NCBI RefSeq assembly: GCF_041596335.1
Contig: NZ_JBFHIT010000022.1
Location: forward strand, 1-64,000
Length of the DNA: 64,000 nt
Origin: Mangrovibacterium sp041596335
GTDB taxonomy: Bacteria > Bacteroidota > Bacteroidia > Bacteroidales > Prolixibacteraceae
Direction: 5' to 3'
The notes under the pieces were generated by a model. It saw only the letters and a list, made by a program, of their open reading frames with translations, had not been told where the DNA came from and did not search any database. The position numbers and the translations under genes are program-made. How positions within the stretch are numbered: position 1 is the first letter of the stretch; every line of letters begins with the position of its first letter. This document shows, piece by piece, positions 45,877 to 54,623 of the stretch.

Positions 45877-48441
45877 CTATCGTACTACAATCAATTCCAC
45901 ATTTTTATTTTCACTAAAGGTTCTTCCCTTTTTAAACTTCACTTCGCCAAATCCATTCAGACTAAATGATTTTAACGAAAGTTCTCCATTCATAACCTTT
46001 AGTATGACAGATTTATCGTCGCCTGAATTTTTAATTTCAATGGTTCCGTATTGGTACCCATTCGACCAAAAGTACTTCCCTTCCCGGTCATTAAATTTCA
46101 TGGTTTTATTTACGGCACTGTACTCAAAACCGGTATAAGCCAATAAACCACTGTATGAAGCCATGGCCCTTGCATAACGATGACCAAATTCGCCTTCATT
46201 GAATGGGTTTCTTTTTTTTCCATCGTAACGATCGCGAATGGCTTTAAAAACGGCTAAGCCTTCTTCTTCCAGCCCCTCGTACAACATATGCGCAGCGGTG
46301 CTATACTCAAAGCCGGTCATTACTTCGCTATAGTATGGAAATGGACGTGCTTCCCTTTTATTCTCGGGGTAGTAGCCCATAATCAGGCCCTTTTCATTGT
46401 TGACAGCGTAGCTTCTGAAGGTGCTTAAGTGGTTATTGAAGTCCTCCTGCCAGTTGTATTTTTTGATGGTTTTTAAGGTGGTGGTCATTTTGTCTTTATC
46501 CAAGAGGTAGCCTAAGCCACAAGTATGTGCCAAATATTGTCCTACCAGCTGATCCACTAAAATTCCTTCGCCCACTTGATAGTCCGTAGGTTCGGGTACT
46601 TTTTGAATGTAATACTCGCCATTGAACAAGTTTTCATCCACCCATTTGCTACCGTTTTCAAACATAGACCTGCATTTTTTCGCAAAAGCCTTGTCGTTCA
46701 TTTGAATCGCCATTTCTTCACTTGCCCGTAAAGCGCCCAGGTACCAGGTAGCCATTTGAGGGTTCGGACCAATGTAGTTCACATCCATCGTATTGTGGTG
46801 TCTTCCTTCCAATACCCCATTGGCATCTTTGTCCCAGCCGCTACTTTTCCATGCAAATTCCATGGCTGCTTTTATGTAGGGATACAATTCCATCAGTTTT
46901 TCATTGTCGCCGGAAAGCTGCCATTCCCGATACATTTTAATCAAGCAACCAAGCTGGCCATCAGCCGCTGTTTTCATTCGCTGTTCACTCGTTTTTAACG
47001 GAAGCCAAACCCGATGGGCCATGGCGCCGGTATTTATGTCAGTTGCATATTTAAATTCAACCTCACGCATACTCATGGCCACATCGCCAAACAGGAAAGG
47101 CGTTGTTACCTCATAATTCCACACATGAGTACAGCTGCCAAACCCCCATCCGGCCTTTGCTCCTTTAGGGTTCAGTGCGGTACCTACTATACTTCCTGTT
47201 CCCTCCCAACCAAAGGCATATCCGTCTTCATCTAAAAAAACTGTTTGCGAGCGAAGGTTCGCGATATTAAATAGTGCCGCTTCTTTAAGCACCTGCGGAA
47301 CATCTGTATTTACAAAAGCTTCAACAAATTCAACCGTTCTTTTTTCTAAGGGTTGAAGATTTGGGATTAAGTCTTTTGCTACCTGCCAGGCATCGGTGTA
47401 TACCGTGGCATAATGATTTTTTATTGGTGTGTGTTCGCCGTAATTCGGTTGTGCTTCCCAGGCCAACCGGATTGGAAAGTTCCAGGTTAACACAAACACA
47501 AATTCTTTAGAGCCATTTGGCGGAATACTGGCTTTTACCGCCAGTGTTGCTGGTTTGTTACCTGTGTAGTCGCCGGTTTGTTCTTGGAGCATGCCATCGT
47601 CATTGATGTCGTCCCAAAAATTAATTAACGAGCCATTCCACCCCAATTTAGGATCCCATTGGCTACGATAGCTAATCCCCGCTGTTTCCGGAGTTACCAA
47701 GGCCATAGTTCCCCATTTACCACTGAGGGTATCTTTGTTTTCGTTTTCCATGAAAATACCGGTGAAATTGCTCTCTTTCCGGAAGGTGTTTTTATTACCT
47801 TCCGAGCTGCCGCCCCAACCGTCAGTCCCAATGAAATTTGGAATGGCACCGCAAACGGTTGCCTCAATCGCTTCATTCGTTTTATTGTAAACCACGTATT
47901 TCAGGATCGCTCCGGGAATGCTACTGACTTTTGTATCGCCGGGAACCATGGGGTTAAAAGCTTTTAGGCTAACCTTTACCGGACTGTTTTCATCGGCTAA
48001 ATTGATTTGGGCGAGGGGATAGGCTGCGTTAAATTCACAATCTCCAAAGCGGGGAAATCCGCTGTTGAGTTCATTGCTCCCCCAATCGCCTTCCAGATTA
48101 TCCGACGAAAGTGGTCCCTCCAGGAGTCTGGTTTGACTCTCTCCCGCACTTGTTTTTGTGCGTATGGCAAAAAACGGGGCAAGCTGAATAGAACCTCTGC
48201 CTGAATTAAATACAGGTTTCCATCCCAATGCGCCTTGATTAACGATTTCCCAATCGCGTAAATCGCCCCGACCACCAATGGATACCGTACCCGTTCCGAT
48301 GCCTCCTAAGGGCATGGCGACTTTAGTGGCGTAATCGCCTTTGTAGGTTTTTAACACCGGCCACTGCTGGTAAATGTTTTGAGCATTTGAAAAACTAGCA
48401 ATTAATGAAAACAGTACTCCTATTTTTATTATTTTAATCAT
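45877..48441 (-). CDS. GH116 glycoside hydrolase, copy B
   Basis: An 854-residue protein from ATG 48441 (MIKIIKIGVLFSL), which gives a signal peptide ending at SNAQ. The frame to 48468 adds a poor leader. MPLGGIGTGTVSI, FGWEGTG, CTHVWNYEVT and HHNTMDVNYIGPNPQM hold the same expected Glu and Asp as copies A and C. It is the most divergent of the three: it lacks the roughly 25-residue insert before YQLGEG (here TDYQVGEG) and carries an extra loop with GSIVGTALNPKGAKAG after the nucleophile. A distinct substrate is therefore plausible. It is followed at once by sulfatase 12. Confidence 0.9.
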   Translation of the reverse strand: MIKIIKIGVLFSLIASFSNAQNIYQQWPVLKTYKGDYATKVAMPLGGIGTGTVSIGGRGDLRDWEIVNQGALGWKPVFNSGRGSIQLAPFFAIRTKTSAGESQTRLLEGPLSSDNLEGDWGSNELNSGFPRFGDCEFNAAYPLAQINLADENSPVKVSLKAFNPMVPGDTKVSSIPGAILKYVVYNKTNEAIEATVCGAIPNFIGTDGWGGSSEGNKNTFRKESNFTGIFMENENKDTLSGKWGTMALVTPETAGISYRSQWDPKLGWNGSLINFWDDINDDGMLQEQTGDYTGNKPATLAVKASIPPNGSKEFVFVLTWNFPIRLAWEAQPNYGEHTPIKNHYATVYTDAWQVAKDLIPNLQPLEKRTVEFVEAFVNTDVPQVLKEAALFNIANLRSQTVFLDEDGYAFGWEGTGSIVGTALNPKGAKAGWGFGSCTHVWNYEVTTPFLFGDVAMSMREVEFKYATDINTGAMAHRVWLPLKTSEQRMKTAADGQLGCLIKMYREWQLSGDNEKLMELYPYIKAAMEFAWKSSGWDKDANGVLEGRHHNTMDVNYIGPNPQMATWYLGALRASEEMAIQMNDKAFAKKCRSMFENGSKWVDENLFNGEYYIQKVPEPTDYQVGEGILVDQLVGQYLAHTCGLGYLLDKDKMTTTLKTIKKYNWQEDFNNHLSTFRSYAVNNEKGLIMGYYPENKREARPFPYYSEVMTGFEYSTAAHMLYEGLEEEGLAVFKAIRDRYDGKKRNPFNEGEFGHRYARAMASYSGLLAYTGFEYSAVNKTMKFNDREGKYFWSNGYQYGTIEIKNSGDDKSVILKVMNGELSLKSFSLNGFGEVKFKKGRTFSENKNVELIVVR

Positions 48442-48490
48442 ATAGTTTATTAAAGTGCCTAGCTGCAAACTCTGATTCTTAAGCTCGATT

Positions 48491-49159
48491 TTAGTTAGAA
48501 GAAAATCGAATCTCTTGCTCTATAAAATCTGAGATATGCCGTCCTAAGTCTTCATATCCCTCGGGGTTATAATGAACATTATCGTTGCCTTTGCCGTACT
48601 TAGCGTGAATATTTATTGATGCTTTATATATATCATTAACTTTTACACCGTTTGCTTTCATTACGCGTTTGGCAATTTTGTTGTATTTTTTGGCATCCTT
48701 ACTAAATCTTCCTGCTTCAGCAGTAGGTACATACGTGGTGGTTACAAATATCAATTCGGCATCTGATTTCTCACGGATGATTTTAACGATGGCGTCGAGT
48801 TGTTTTTCATACTCTTCAGGCGTAAAAGTGATTGTTCCATTCAGCTTGTCTCTTTTTCCCTGCACGTTAGAATCAGGGTGGCGATAACATAAATCCCACA
48901 AGCCCCAGTTAAACTGGATGAGATCCCATTCAATATCGCCGATCCACGAGGCGATGCTATCCAGGCCTTTCCCGGTATGTTGAGCGTTGCCAGGGTTATG
49001 AAAAACTTCAGCACGGTTTTTAAGCTCCTCTTGTACGAAAGGGGTATAACCGATGGAGATCGAATCACCAATGATTAAAATTTTGGCTTTCTTCTGATTA
49101 AAACTAGTGGTTGAAATCACGAGAATTAGCAGAATTAGAATTTGTTTGAATTGTTTCAT
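48491..49159 (-). CDS. SGNH/GDSL-family esterase
   Basis: A 222-residue secreted protein with a leader ending near TSFNQ. IGDSISIG carries the nucleophile S33, NPGNAQHTGKGL the Gly block, FNWGLWDLCY the Asn block, and DNVHYNPEGY the D193/H196 pair, so all four SGNH blocks are present. It lies between two GH116 genes, and removal of an acyl group that blocks their substrate is the natural guess. It is much smaller than the other two esterases and not closely related to them. Confidence 0.85.
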   Translation of the reverse strand: MKQFKQILILLILVISTTSFNQKKAKILIIGDSISIGYTPFVQEELKNRAEVFHNPGNAQHTGKGLDSIASWIGDIEWDLIQFNWGLWDLCYRHPDSNVQGKRDKLNGTITFTPEEYEKQLDAIVKIIREKSDAELIFVTTTYVPTAEAGRFSKDAKKYNKIAKRVMKANGVKVNDIYKASINIHAKYGKGNDNVHYNPEGYEDLGRHISDFIEQEIRFSSN

Positions 49160-49247
49160 GTGTTTACAATTATCTTACCCAAAGTGGATGATAAATCAAA
49201 AACAGTTAAAGTGCTTTTGCGGCTGTCACTCTGTGGCGTTATAAGTT

Positions 49248-51788
49248 TTATAATTTGATCGCTATCAGATTACCTTCAGTAATGGATTTTCCTTTTAGTT
49301 TCTTTTTGCCCAGTCCTTCCAGCGAGAAGCTATTCAGCTCCAATTTTCCATAAAGTACGTTTATCGTGGCTTCACCTTTTTTAACCTCGCAGGTTCCCCA
49401 GCTGTAGCCATTGCTCCAGAAATAAGTACCGGGAACGGAGGTGAATCGCATGGATTTTTCGACTCCGGAGTAGTGGAAGCCTGATGTTGCCAAAACGCCT
49501 GCCCACGCCATCATTGGCCGGGCATAGTGGTTCCCGAATTCGGCTTCGTTAAAGGGATTTCTCTTTTTACCGTCGTAACGGTTACGAATATCCTGAATGG
49601 TTTTTAAGCCTTCGTTTACCTGACCTTCGTACAACATACCTACGGCTGCGGTATGCTCAAAACCAGTCATCACTTCAGTAAAATAGGGGAAGGGTTGCTT
49701 GGGCCGTTCGCCGGGATAATCGGCCATCAGCAAGGCCGACTCATTTCCATAGGCATATGAGCGCATAAAATTGGGGTGCTTCTGTAAGCTTTGGCGGTAA
49801 TTGTATTTTAAAATGGATTCATTGGTTTTTACGATGTGGTCTTTATTTGCCAAATAGCCTAAATCGAGAATATGCGCCATAACCTGGCCCACTAACTGAT
49901 CGACTAAACAGCCTTCTCCCAGCTGATACTGAGGATCGTCGGGAACCAGTCGTCTAACAACACGGATAAGTCCTTTAGCAATACTATCGAGGTGCATTGG
50001 AGGCACAATTTGCTGAATGTAGTATTCACCATTAAACAGATTTTTATCCATCCAGGCAGAACCATTTTCGTACAAAGTTCTGCAGGTCTTCGCAAAGTCT
50101 TTTTCTCCGAGGTAACCGGCCATTTCTTCTGTTGCACGCAAAGCGCCCAGGTACCAAAAGCCCATTTGCGGATTCGGGCCATAGTATTCCACGTCCATGG
50201 TATTGTGCTGACTACCTTCCATTACGCCATCTTTATTGGCATCCCAGCCATTGGGAATCCAACAGAACTCCAGTGCTTTTTTCACCATTGGCCAGTTCTT
50301 TTTCAGGAATTCATCATCGCCCGAAAGTTGCCATTCGCGATAGTATTTCATAATGCAGCCCATTTGTCCGTCGGCTGCTGCCAGACCGAAACTCTGCGCT
50401 TTGGTCGCCAGAGGCAAATGAATGCGGTAATTCATCATTCCCTTTTCTGTCGTCGCAAAGGCAAACTCCACTTCACGCATATTTTGTGCTACATCACCAA
50501 ACAAGAAAGGAATGGTTTGTTCGTAATTCCACACGTGGGTACACGAACCGGATCCGCTTCCATCCTGATCTTTGGTGCCTTCCCAGCCTAAATAATAGCC
50601 CGATTTGGTTTTAAAAGCGAGCTGCGTGCGAAAGTGTGACAAATTGAACAAGGCCGCTTCCTTTACAACATCGGGGAAATCGCTGGATACGAATGCATTG
50701 ACAAAAGACTTTGTTTGTTCTTCTAGTCCAGGAATTCTTGCAACGTTTTTCAGGGCTACGTCCCATGAGTCTTCGTATTGTGTGGCATAGTAATTTCCAA
50801 CATTTTCCTTGTTCTGAAAATCAAGGCGATTCGGGAAATTCCAGGTTATGTAAAAGCGAATGTCTTTCTCTTCATTGGGCGCTAAGGTTGTTTTTATAGC
50901 CAAAGACCCCATATTATTTTTTTGCTCAGAGGTTCTTTCTTCCAACAAACCATCATCGGTATAATCGTCCCAAAACTCCAACGTACTGTTTCCCCATTCA
51001 CCGGGTTGCCAGCAAGTGCGATATGACGTTTCTCCTTCGCTGTCTGTCGTCAGGCTAAAAGTTCCCCACTGAGGACTTTTCTGATCCACATTTTCGTTTG
51101 CTGTAAAATGGATGCCTTTCAAGCTACCTTCCTCTTTATAGGTATTTATGTTTTGGTATGCTTGTCCTTCTTTGCCATCAAAGCCAATGAAATTGGGGAT
51201 GTTACCGGCTAACGAAATTGTAATTGGTTTGTTGCTGATATTCTTCACTTTATAGCTCAATACCGCCATTGGGAGGCTGCTGTCATCCGTGTTTCCCGGA
51301 ATTAATGGATTAAACGCACCGACTGTTACCTCTACCGGTAAGCTATTATCGCGTAGCAAAACCTGGCCGAAAGGGTAGGCCGTTTGAAATGTTGCTTCCG
51401 CAAAACGAGGCAACCCATGGTTGGGCGCTTTAGAACCGTAATAGCCTTCGTCGAAGTGGCTTGGAACCGGACCTTCCATGAGCAGCGCTTGAGCTTCTTT
51501 ATTCTCTTCTTTCAGATAAATGGAGAAAAAGGGCGCACGATTAATTACTTCCACGCCTGCATATTTAGGCGTAAAACCTTTCGCCGGACGACTCATGATT
51601 TCCCAATCGACGATAGCACCGTATCCACTAAGCGAAACCGTTCCTGTTCCGATGCCTCCAACAGGCATGGCAATTCGGTCGATGTGTTCCTGATTGTAGG
51701 TTTTAAGAACGGGCCAGGTGGTTTGTTGTTGTGCGTTTGAAAAAACAGCAATACACAGAAGCAATGTTAAAGTACTTAGTTGTTTCAT
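49248..51788 (-). CDS. GH116 glycoside hydrolase, copy C
   Basis: An 846-residue protein from ATG 51788 (MKQLSTLTLLLCI), the start that gives a signal peptide ending at SNAQ. The frame is open for 48 further codons, which are likely untranslated leader. IAMPVGGIGTGTVSLSG, LGWEGTKDQDG, CTHVWNYEQT and HNTMDVEYYGPNPQMGFW hold the expected catalytic Glu and Asp. The N-terminal 70 residues and the RPAKGF block match copy A closely, so A and C are the more recent duplicates. It is the first enzyme gene after the SusCD terminator. Confidence 0.9.
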   Translation of the reverse strand: MKQLSTLTLLLCIAVFSNAQQQTTWPVLKTYNQEHIDRIAMPVGGIGTGTVSLSGYGAIVDWEIMSRPAKGFTPKYAGVEVINRAPFFSIYLKEENKEAQALLMEGPVPSHFDEGYYGSKAPNHGLPRFAEATFQTAYPFGQVLLRDNSLPVEVTVGAFNPLIPGNTDDSSLPMAVLSYKVKNISNKPITISLAGNIPNFIGFDGKEGQAYQNINTYKEEGSLKGIHFTANENVDQKSPQWGTFSLTTDSEGETSYRTCWQPGEWGNSTLEFWDDYTDDGLLEERTSEQKNNMGSLAIKTTLAPNEEKDIRFYITWNFPNRLDFQNKENVGNYYATQYEDSWDVALKNVARIPGLEEQTKSFVNAFVSSDFPDVVKEAALFNLSHFRTQLAFKTKSGYYLGWEGTKDQDGSGSGSCTHVWNYEQTIPFLFGDVAQNMREVEFAFATTEKGMMNYRIHLPLATKAQSFGLAAADGQMGCIMKYYREWQLSGDDEFLKKNWPMVKKALEFCWIPNGWDANKDGVMEGSQHNTMDVEYYGPNPQMGFWYLGALRATEEMAGYLGEKDFAKTCRTLYENGSAWMDKNLFNGEYYIQQIVPPMHLDSIAKGLIRVVRRLVPDDPQYQLGEGCLVDQLVGQVMAHILDLGYLANKDHIVKTNESILKYNYRQSLQKHPNFMRSYAYGNESALLMADYPGERPKQPFPYFTEVMTGFEHTAAVGMLYEGQVNEGLKTIQDIRNRYDGKKRNPFNEAEFGNHYARPMMAWAGVLATSGFHYSGVEKSMRFTSVPGTYFWSNGYSWGTCEVKKGEATINVLYGKLELNSFSLEGLGKKKLKGKSITEGNLIAIKL

Positions 51789-51921
51789 TCGGGTAGTTTC
51801 TTTCGATTTAAGTTTCACCAGGCTTCTATTTGACTTCATCCAATGAAAGGTCATAAAAAACGGGTTGAATAATTTCATTCCATCGCTAAAAGTACATCGG
51901 ATCGTATTCAAACAGTTGCTT

Positions 51922-51937
51922 ATTTCAATCAAATTGT
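51922..51937 (-). promoter_or_regulatory. Shared upstream element ACAATTTGATTGAAAT
   Basis: Partner of 44416-44431, in the same orientation and at a similar distance from the next start codon. It lies in the 439-base gap between the SusCD terminator and GH116 copy C, where a new promoter is needed. I see no other gene in this gap. Confidence 0.4.
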
Positions 51938-52227
51938 ATGGTTATTTCTGCATCGGGCCGGCCGAACAGAATGTCGACATGTTAGGGCACGGAATATAAG
52001 CTTGGATACTATTCGGTTCGATCCTGGTTGTTAGTGAATGACTTATTAAGAACAAACAGAGTTTGATTCCCCTTCTCACGATATGCTATTAGAATCCACG
52101 ACCGAAAATGTCAAATGTTGAAGATTGAGTGGCAGTGGCAAATGAATGCCGCTCCTAATTTCCATTTTAGGTCTCCGTTCACGATTGTTTTCGGGAGCGT
52201 TTCGATCGTTGGTGATTGGAAGAAGAA

Positions 52228-52261
52228 AATTCCAGGTCTCCTGAAAATGAGACCTGGAATT
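52228..52261 (-). terminator. Terminator of the SusCD operon
   Basis: A perfect 13-bp stem (AATTCCAGGTCTC / GAGACCTGGAATT) with an eight-base loop, followed on the minus strand by TTCTTCTTCC. It starts 9 bases after the stop of the small lipoprotein gene. It should separate uptake genes from the enzyme genes, or reduce read-through to them. Confidence 0.85.
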
Positions 52262-52269
52262 CAAAAGCA

Positions 52270-52719
52270 TTATTGGACAATATTTATCGTCCAGTCGTGG
52301 GTAGTGCCATCAGCTGAATAAACCCTGTACTGAAATGAAGCGGCAGATAAGTCGTTAATAATACCTGCAACCGGAGCGCCGTTTAAAGGCTCCACTTTTG
52401 TGCCGTAATGGTAGAATAAAAAACCGATGCCTGTAAAGCTTTCACCGGCCTTTAAAGTAACCGTTGCGGTAAAGTTAACATCATCTATTACAGCCGTGCC
52501 TGACGACACGGTAATCTGGCGGGTACCTGTTACCGTTGTCTCATCGACATAGTATTCCTCCAGTTTAACGCCGTCTTTTGTCTCCAGTTTGAACAATTGA
52601 ACGTTGTTAATATATGCATGGTCGCCCCATTCTGCCATATCCATTTCAATGCGTGGTTCGCAAGAGTAGAGCGATGCCAGCATGAATAAAATGAATCCGA
52701 GTTGTATTATATTTTTCAT
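52270..52719 (-). CDS. Small SusE-position surface lipoprotein
   Basis: A 149-residue lipoprotein with lipobox LYSC (C20). It is a short all-beta protein (about 130 mature residues) ending in YSADGTTHDWTINIVQ, a tail seen in DUF5018-like and other surface glycan-binding lipoproteins of SusCD operons. It follows SusD after 31 bases and is followed by the operon terminator. By position it should help SusD bind the glycan at the cell surface. No catalytic motif is seen. Confidence 0.7.
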   Translation of the reverse strand: MKNIIQLGFILFMLASLYSCEPRIEMDMAEWGDHAYINNVQLFKLETKDGVKLEEYYVDETTVTGTRQITVSSGTAVIDDVNFTATVTLKAGESFTGIGFLFYHYGTKVEPLNGAPVAGIINDLSAASFQYRVYSADGTTHDWTINIVQ

Positions 52720-52750
52720 TGTAATAATATTTTAAGTTAAACAAACGCGA

Positions 52751-54607
52751 TTAGAACCAACCGGGGTTTTGTTCCAGGGTTACGCCACCTTTTTGCTCGT
52801 AAAAATCGATTTCCTTTGTAGGAATCGCGTCTAAGTAGTCTCGCCCCGGATCGATATAATAGCCCCTTCCAGTTTCGGTAAAATCTGCATTTTTCCAAAG
52901 TGGATTAATATCTTCACCGGTTACGCCAATATTTTGTCCGAGTGATAATCGAAGCCCTGATAATTGGCTTTGCGCATATCCGGCAGCAAGTACACGGGTG
53001 TCGTCATTCCAAAAGTCTTCGAATTCCTGATAGTAGGCACCTACCGGTTTGTAACCGTTCACTACATCTTCGTATATGGCCCATCGCTTCAAGTCATCTC
53101 TCCGGTAATTTTCCAATACTAATTCAACCCGGCGTTCACGGCGTATTTCATTCAAAATGTTTGCTGCAGTAGGGTCATATCCTTCGGAAACGGGATAGCT
53201 GACACTCCATGCATTGGCTTCGGCCAAGCTTAAATGAACCATTCCCACACGGTCGCGAATCACATTCACGGTTTTATCAATATCAGATTGGGTGATGGTG
53301 CCCAGGATTGCTTTGGCTTCGGCATAATTTAACAGAGCTTCGGCATAGCGTAGCATGATGTCATCACCGTTATCGCCCCATTTGTCAACGTAGTGATTAC
53401 GCAAGCCTTTCCAAACTTTATAACCGCCTTTTCCTGTATAGGAGTTAATTAAATCCTGATACGGGCCTTTGCTAATGTTTTCCGGAGCCGTCATAAACTC
53501 AAGAAGTACATTTTCAAAATTCCCCCTTGCTGGTGAGTAGAGGGTTTGGTCCATGCGAGGATCCCGGGCAGCAATAATGCTGGCTAGCTGGGTATAATCA
53601 TATACTTCGCTTGAAACACTCTCTGGTTTGCCATCGGCCATTAAATAGCTGTACACGGCATCCTTGGTTAATCCACCACCGTATGACGTAGCACCTGCAT
53701 TGGGAGTATGGCTTACACTCAAAAGAACATCGTAGTGCTGGTATAGGAATACACCATCGATCGTACTGTAATCTTGTCGGTTGAATAGGTCGTAATATTC
53801 ATAGCCGGCTCTACCTTTATAGATATTTGTTCCTTGTTGAGCAATCAACATATCTCCGGCACTAACGGCCTGGTTTAAAAACTCACTGCCGTCCTTTCCA
53901 CTTACTTTGAAAACCGTATTTTCTTTGCTATGGTAATATTCCCAGCTACCTTCGTAAAGGCCTACCCGGGTTTTCAAAGCCAACGCGCTTTCCTTGTTTA
54001 TTCGGGGTGCGGTTGCGAATCCCTGATTTTTCCAGTTCATGAGGGCAATGGCTGAATCCAGGTCCTGGATGATTTTGGAAGCAATAAAATCGCGGCTGTC
54101 ACGGGTTTTAAATAACTCTTCGCTATCGGTTTCCAGTACCTGGTCGATATAGGGCACACCACCAAAGGCCTGAAGCAACTCAAAATAATGCCAGGCGCGT
54201 ATAAAATGGGCTTCGCCAATGTATTGGTTTGCTTCATCATCACGAGCTTCAAGTTTGTCCTTGCTTCCCAATACATAATTAACCTGTCGGATATAGGAGT
54301 AGCGGTTATTCCATGTATTGTTTGTTTGGTTGGCCGCTCCACTATTTGAGTGCTGCATTTCCGAAGAGCCGGGGCTATCAGAAAGAAAATTATCTGTTCC
54401 GTTTTCTCCACCACTCACGATATGGGCTGCCCCCAGAACATTGTTGTACAAACCATTTACGTAGGTTTTAAAATCGGTGGCTTTTGTGAAAAACGTGGCG
54501 TCGCTAATCGCATCTTCCGGATACCGATCCAGAAAATCGTCTTCACAGGCAGCCATTGAAAAGATCAAAGCTGCAACTACTAATGGATATAATATTATTC
54601 GTTTCAT
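52751..54607 (-). CDS. susD: SusD/RagB-family glycan-binding lipoprotein
   Basis: A 618-residue protein with lipobox SMAAC (C21) followed by EDDFLDRYPEDAISDATFF, the usual SusD start. EAHFIRAWHYFELLQAFGGVPY and LRYAEALLNYAEAK are TPR-helix marks, and NEIRRERRVELVLENYRRDDLKRW leads to the C-terminal domain. It forms the lid of the SusC transporter at the outer membrane and captures oligosaccharides. It starts 16 bases after the SusC stop. It is complete and of normal length, unlike the susD fragment at 60355. Confidence 0.95.
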   Translation of the reverse strand: MKRIILYPLVVAALIFSMAACEDDFLDRYPEDAISDATFFTKATDFKTYVNGLYNNVLGAAHIVSGGENGTDNFLSDSPGSSEMQHSNSGAANQTNNTWNNRYSYIRQVNYVLGSKDKLEARDDEANQYIGEAHFIRAWHYFELLQAFGGVPYIDQVLETDSEELFKTRDSRDFIASKIIQDLDSAIALMNWKNQGFATAPRINKESALALKTRVGLYEGSWEYYHSKENTVFKVSGKDGSEFLNQAVSAGDMLIAQQGTNIYKGRAGYEYYDLFNRQDYSTIDGVFLYQHYDVLLSVSHTPNAGATSYGGGLTKDAVYSYLMADGKPESVSSEVYDYTQLASIIAARDPRMDQTLYSPARGNFENVLLEFMTAPENISKGPYQDLINSYTGKGGYKVWKGLRNHYVDKWGDNGDDIMLRYAEALLNYAEAKAILGTITQSDIDKTVNVIRDRVGMVHLSLAEANAWSVSYPVSEGYDPTAANILNEIRRERRVELVLENYRRDDLKRWAIYEDVVNGYKPVGAYYQEFEDFWNDDTRVLAAGYAQSQLSGLRLSLGQNIGVTGEDINPLWKNADFTETGRGYYIDPGRDYLDAIPTKEIDFYEQKGGVTLEQNPGWF

Positions 54608-54623
54608 TTTTTTTCTTTTTTAG

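Noticed and set aside
52076..52270. A 64-codon minus-strand frame in the gap after the SusCD operon
   Set aside because: It overlaps the terminator stem and has no signal peptide, domain or conserved composition.
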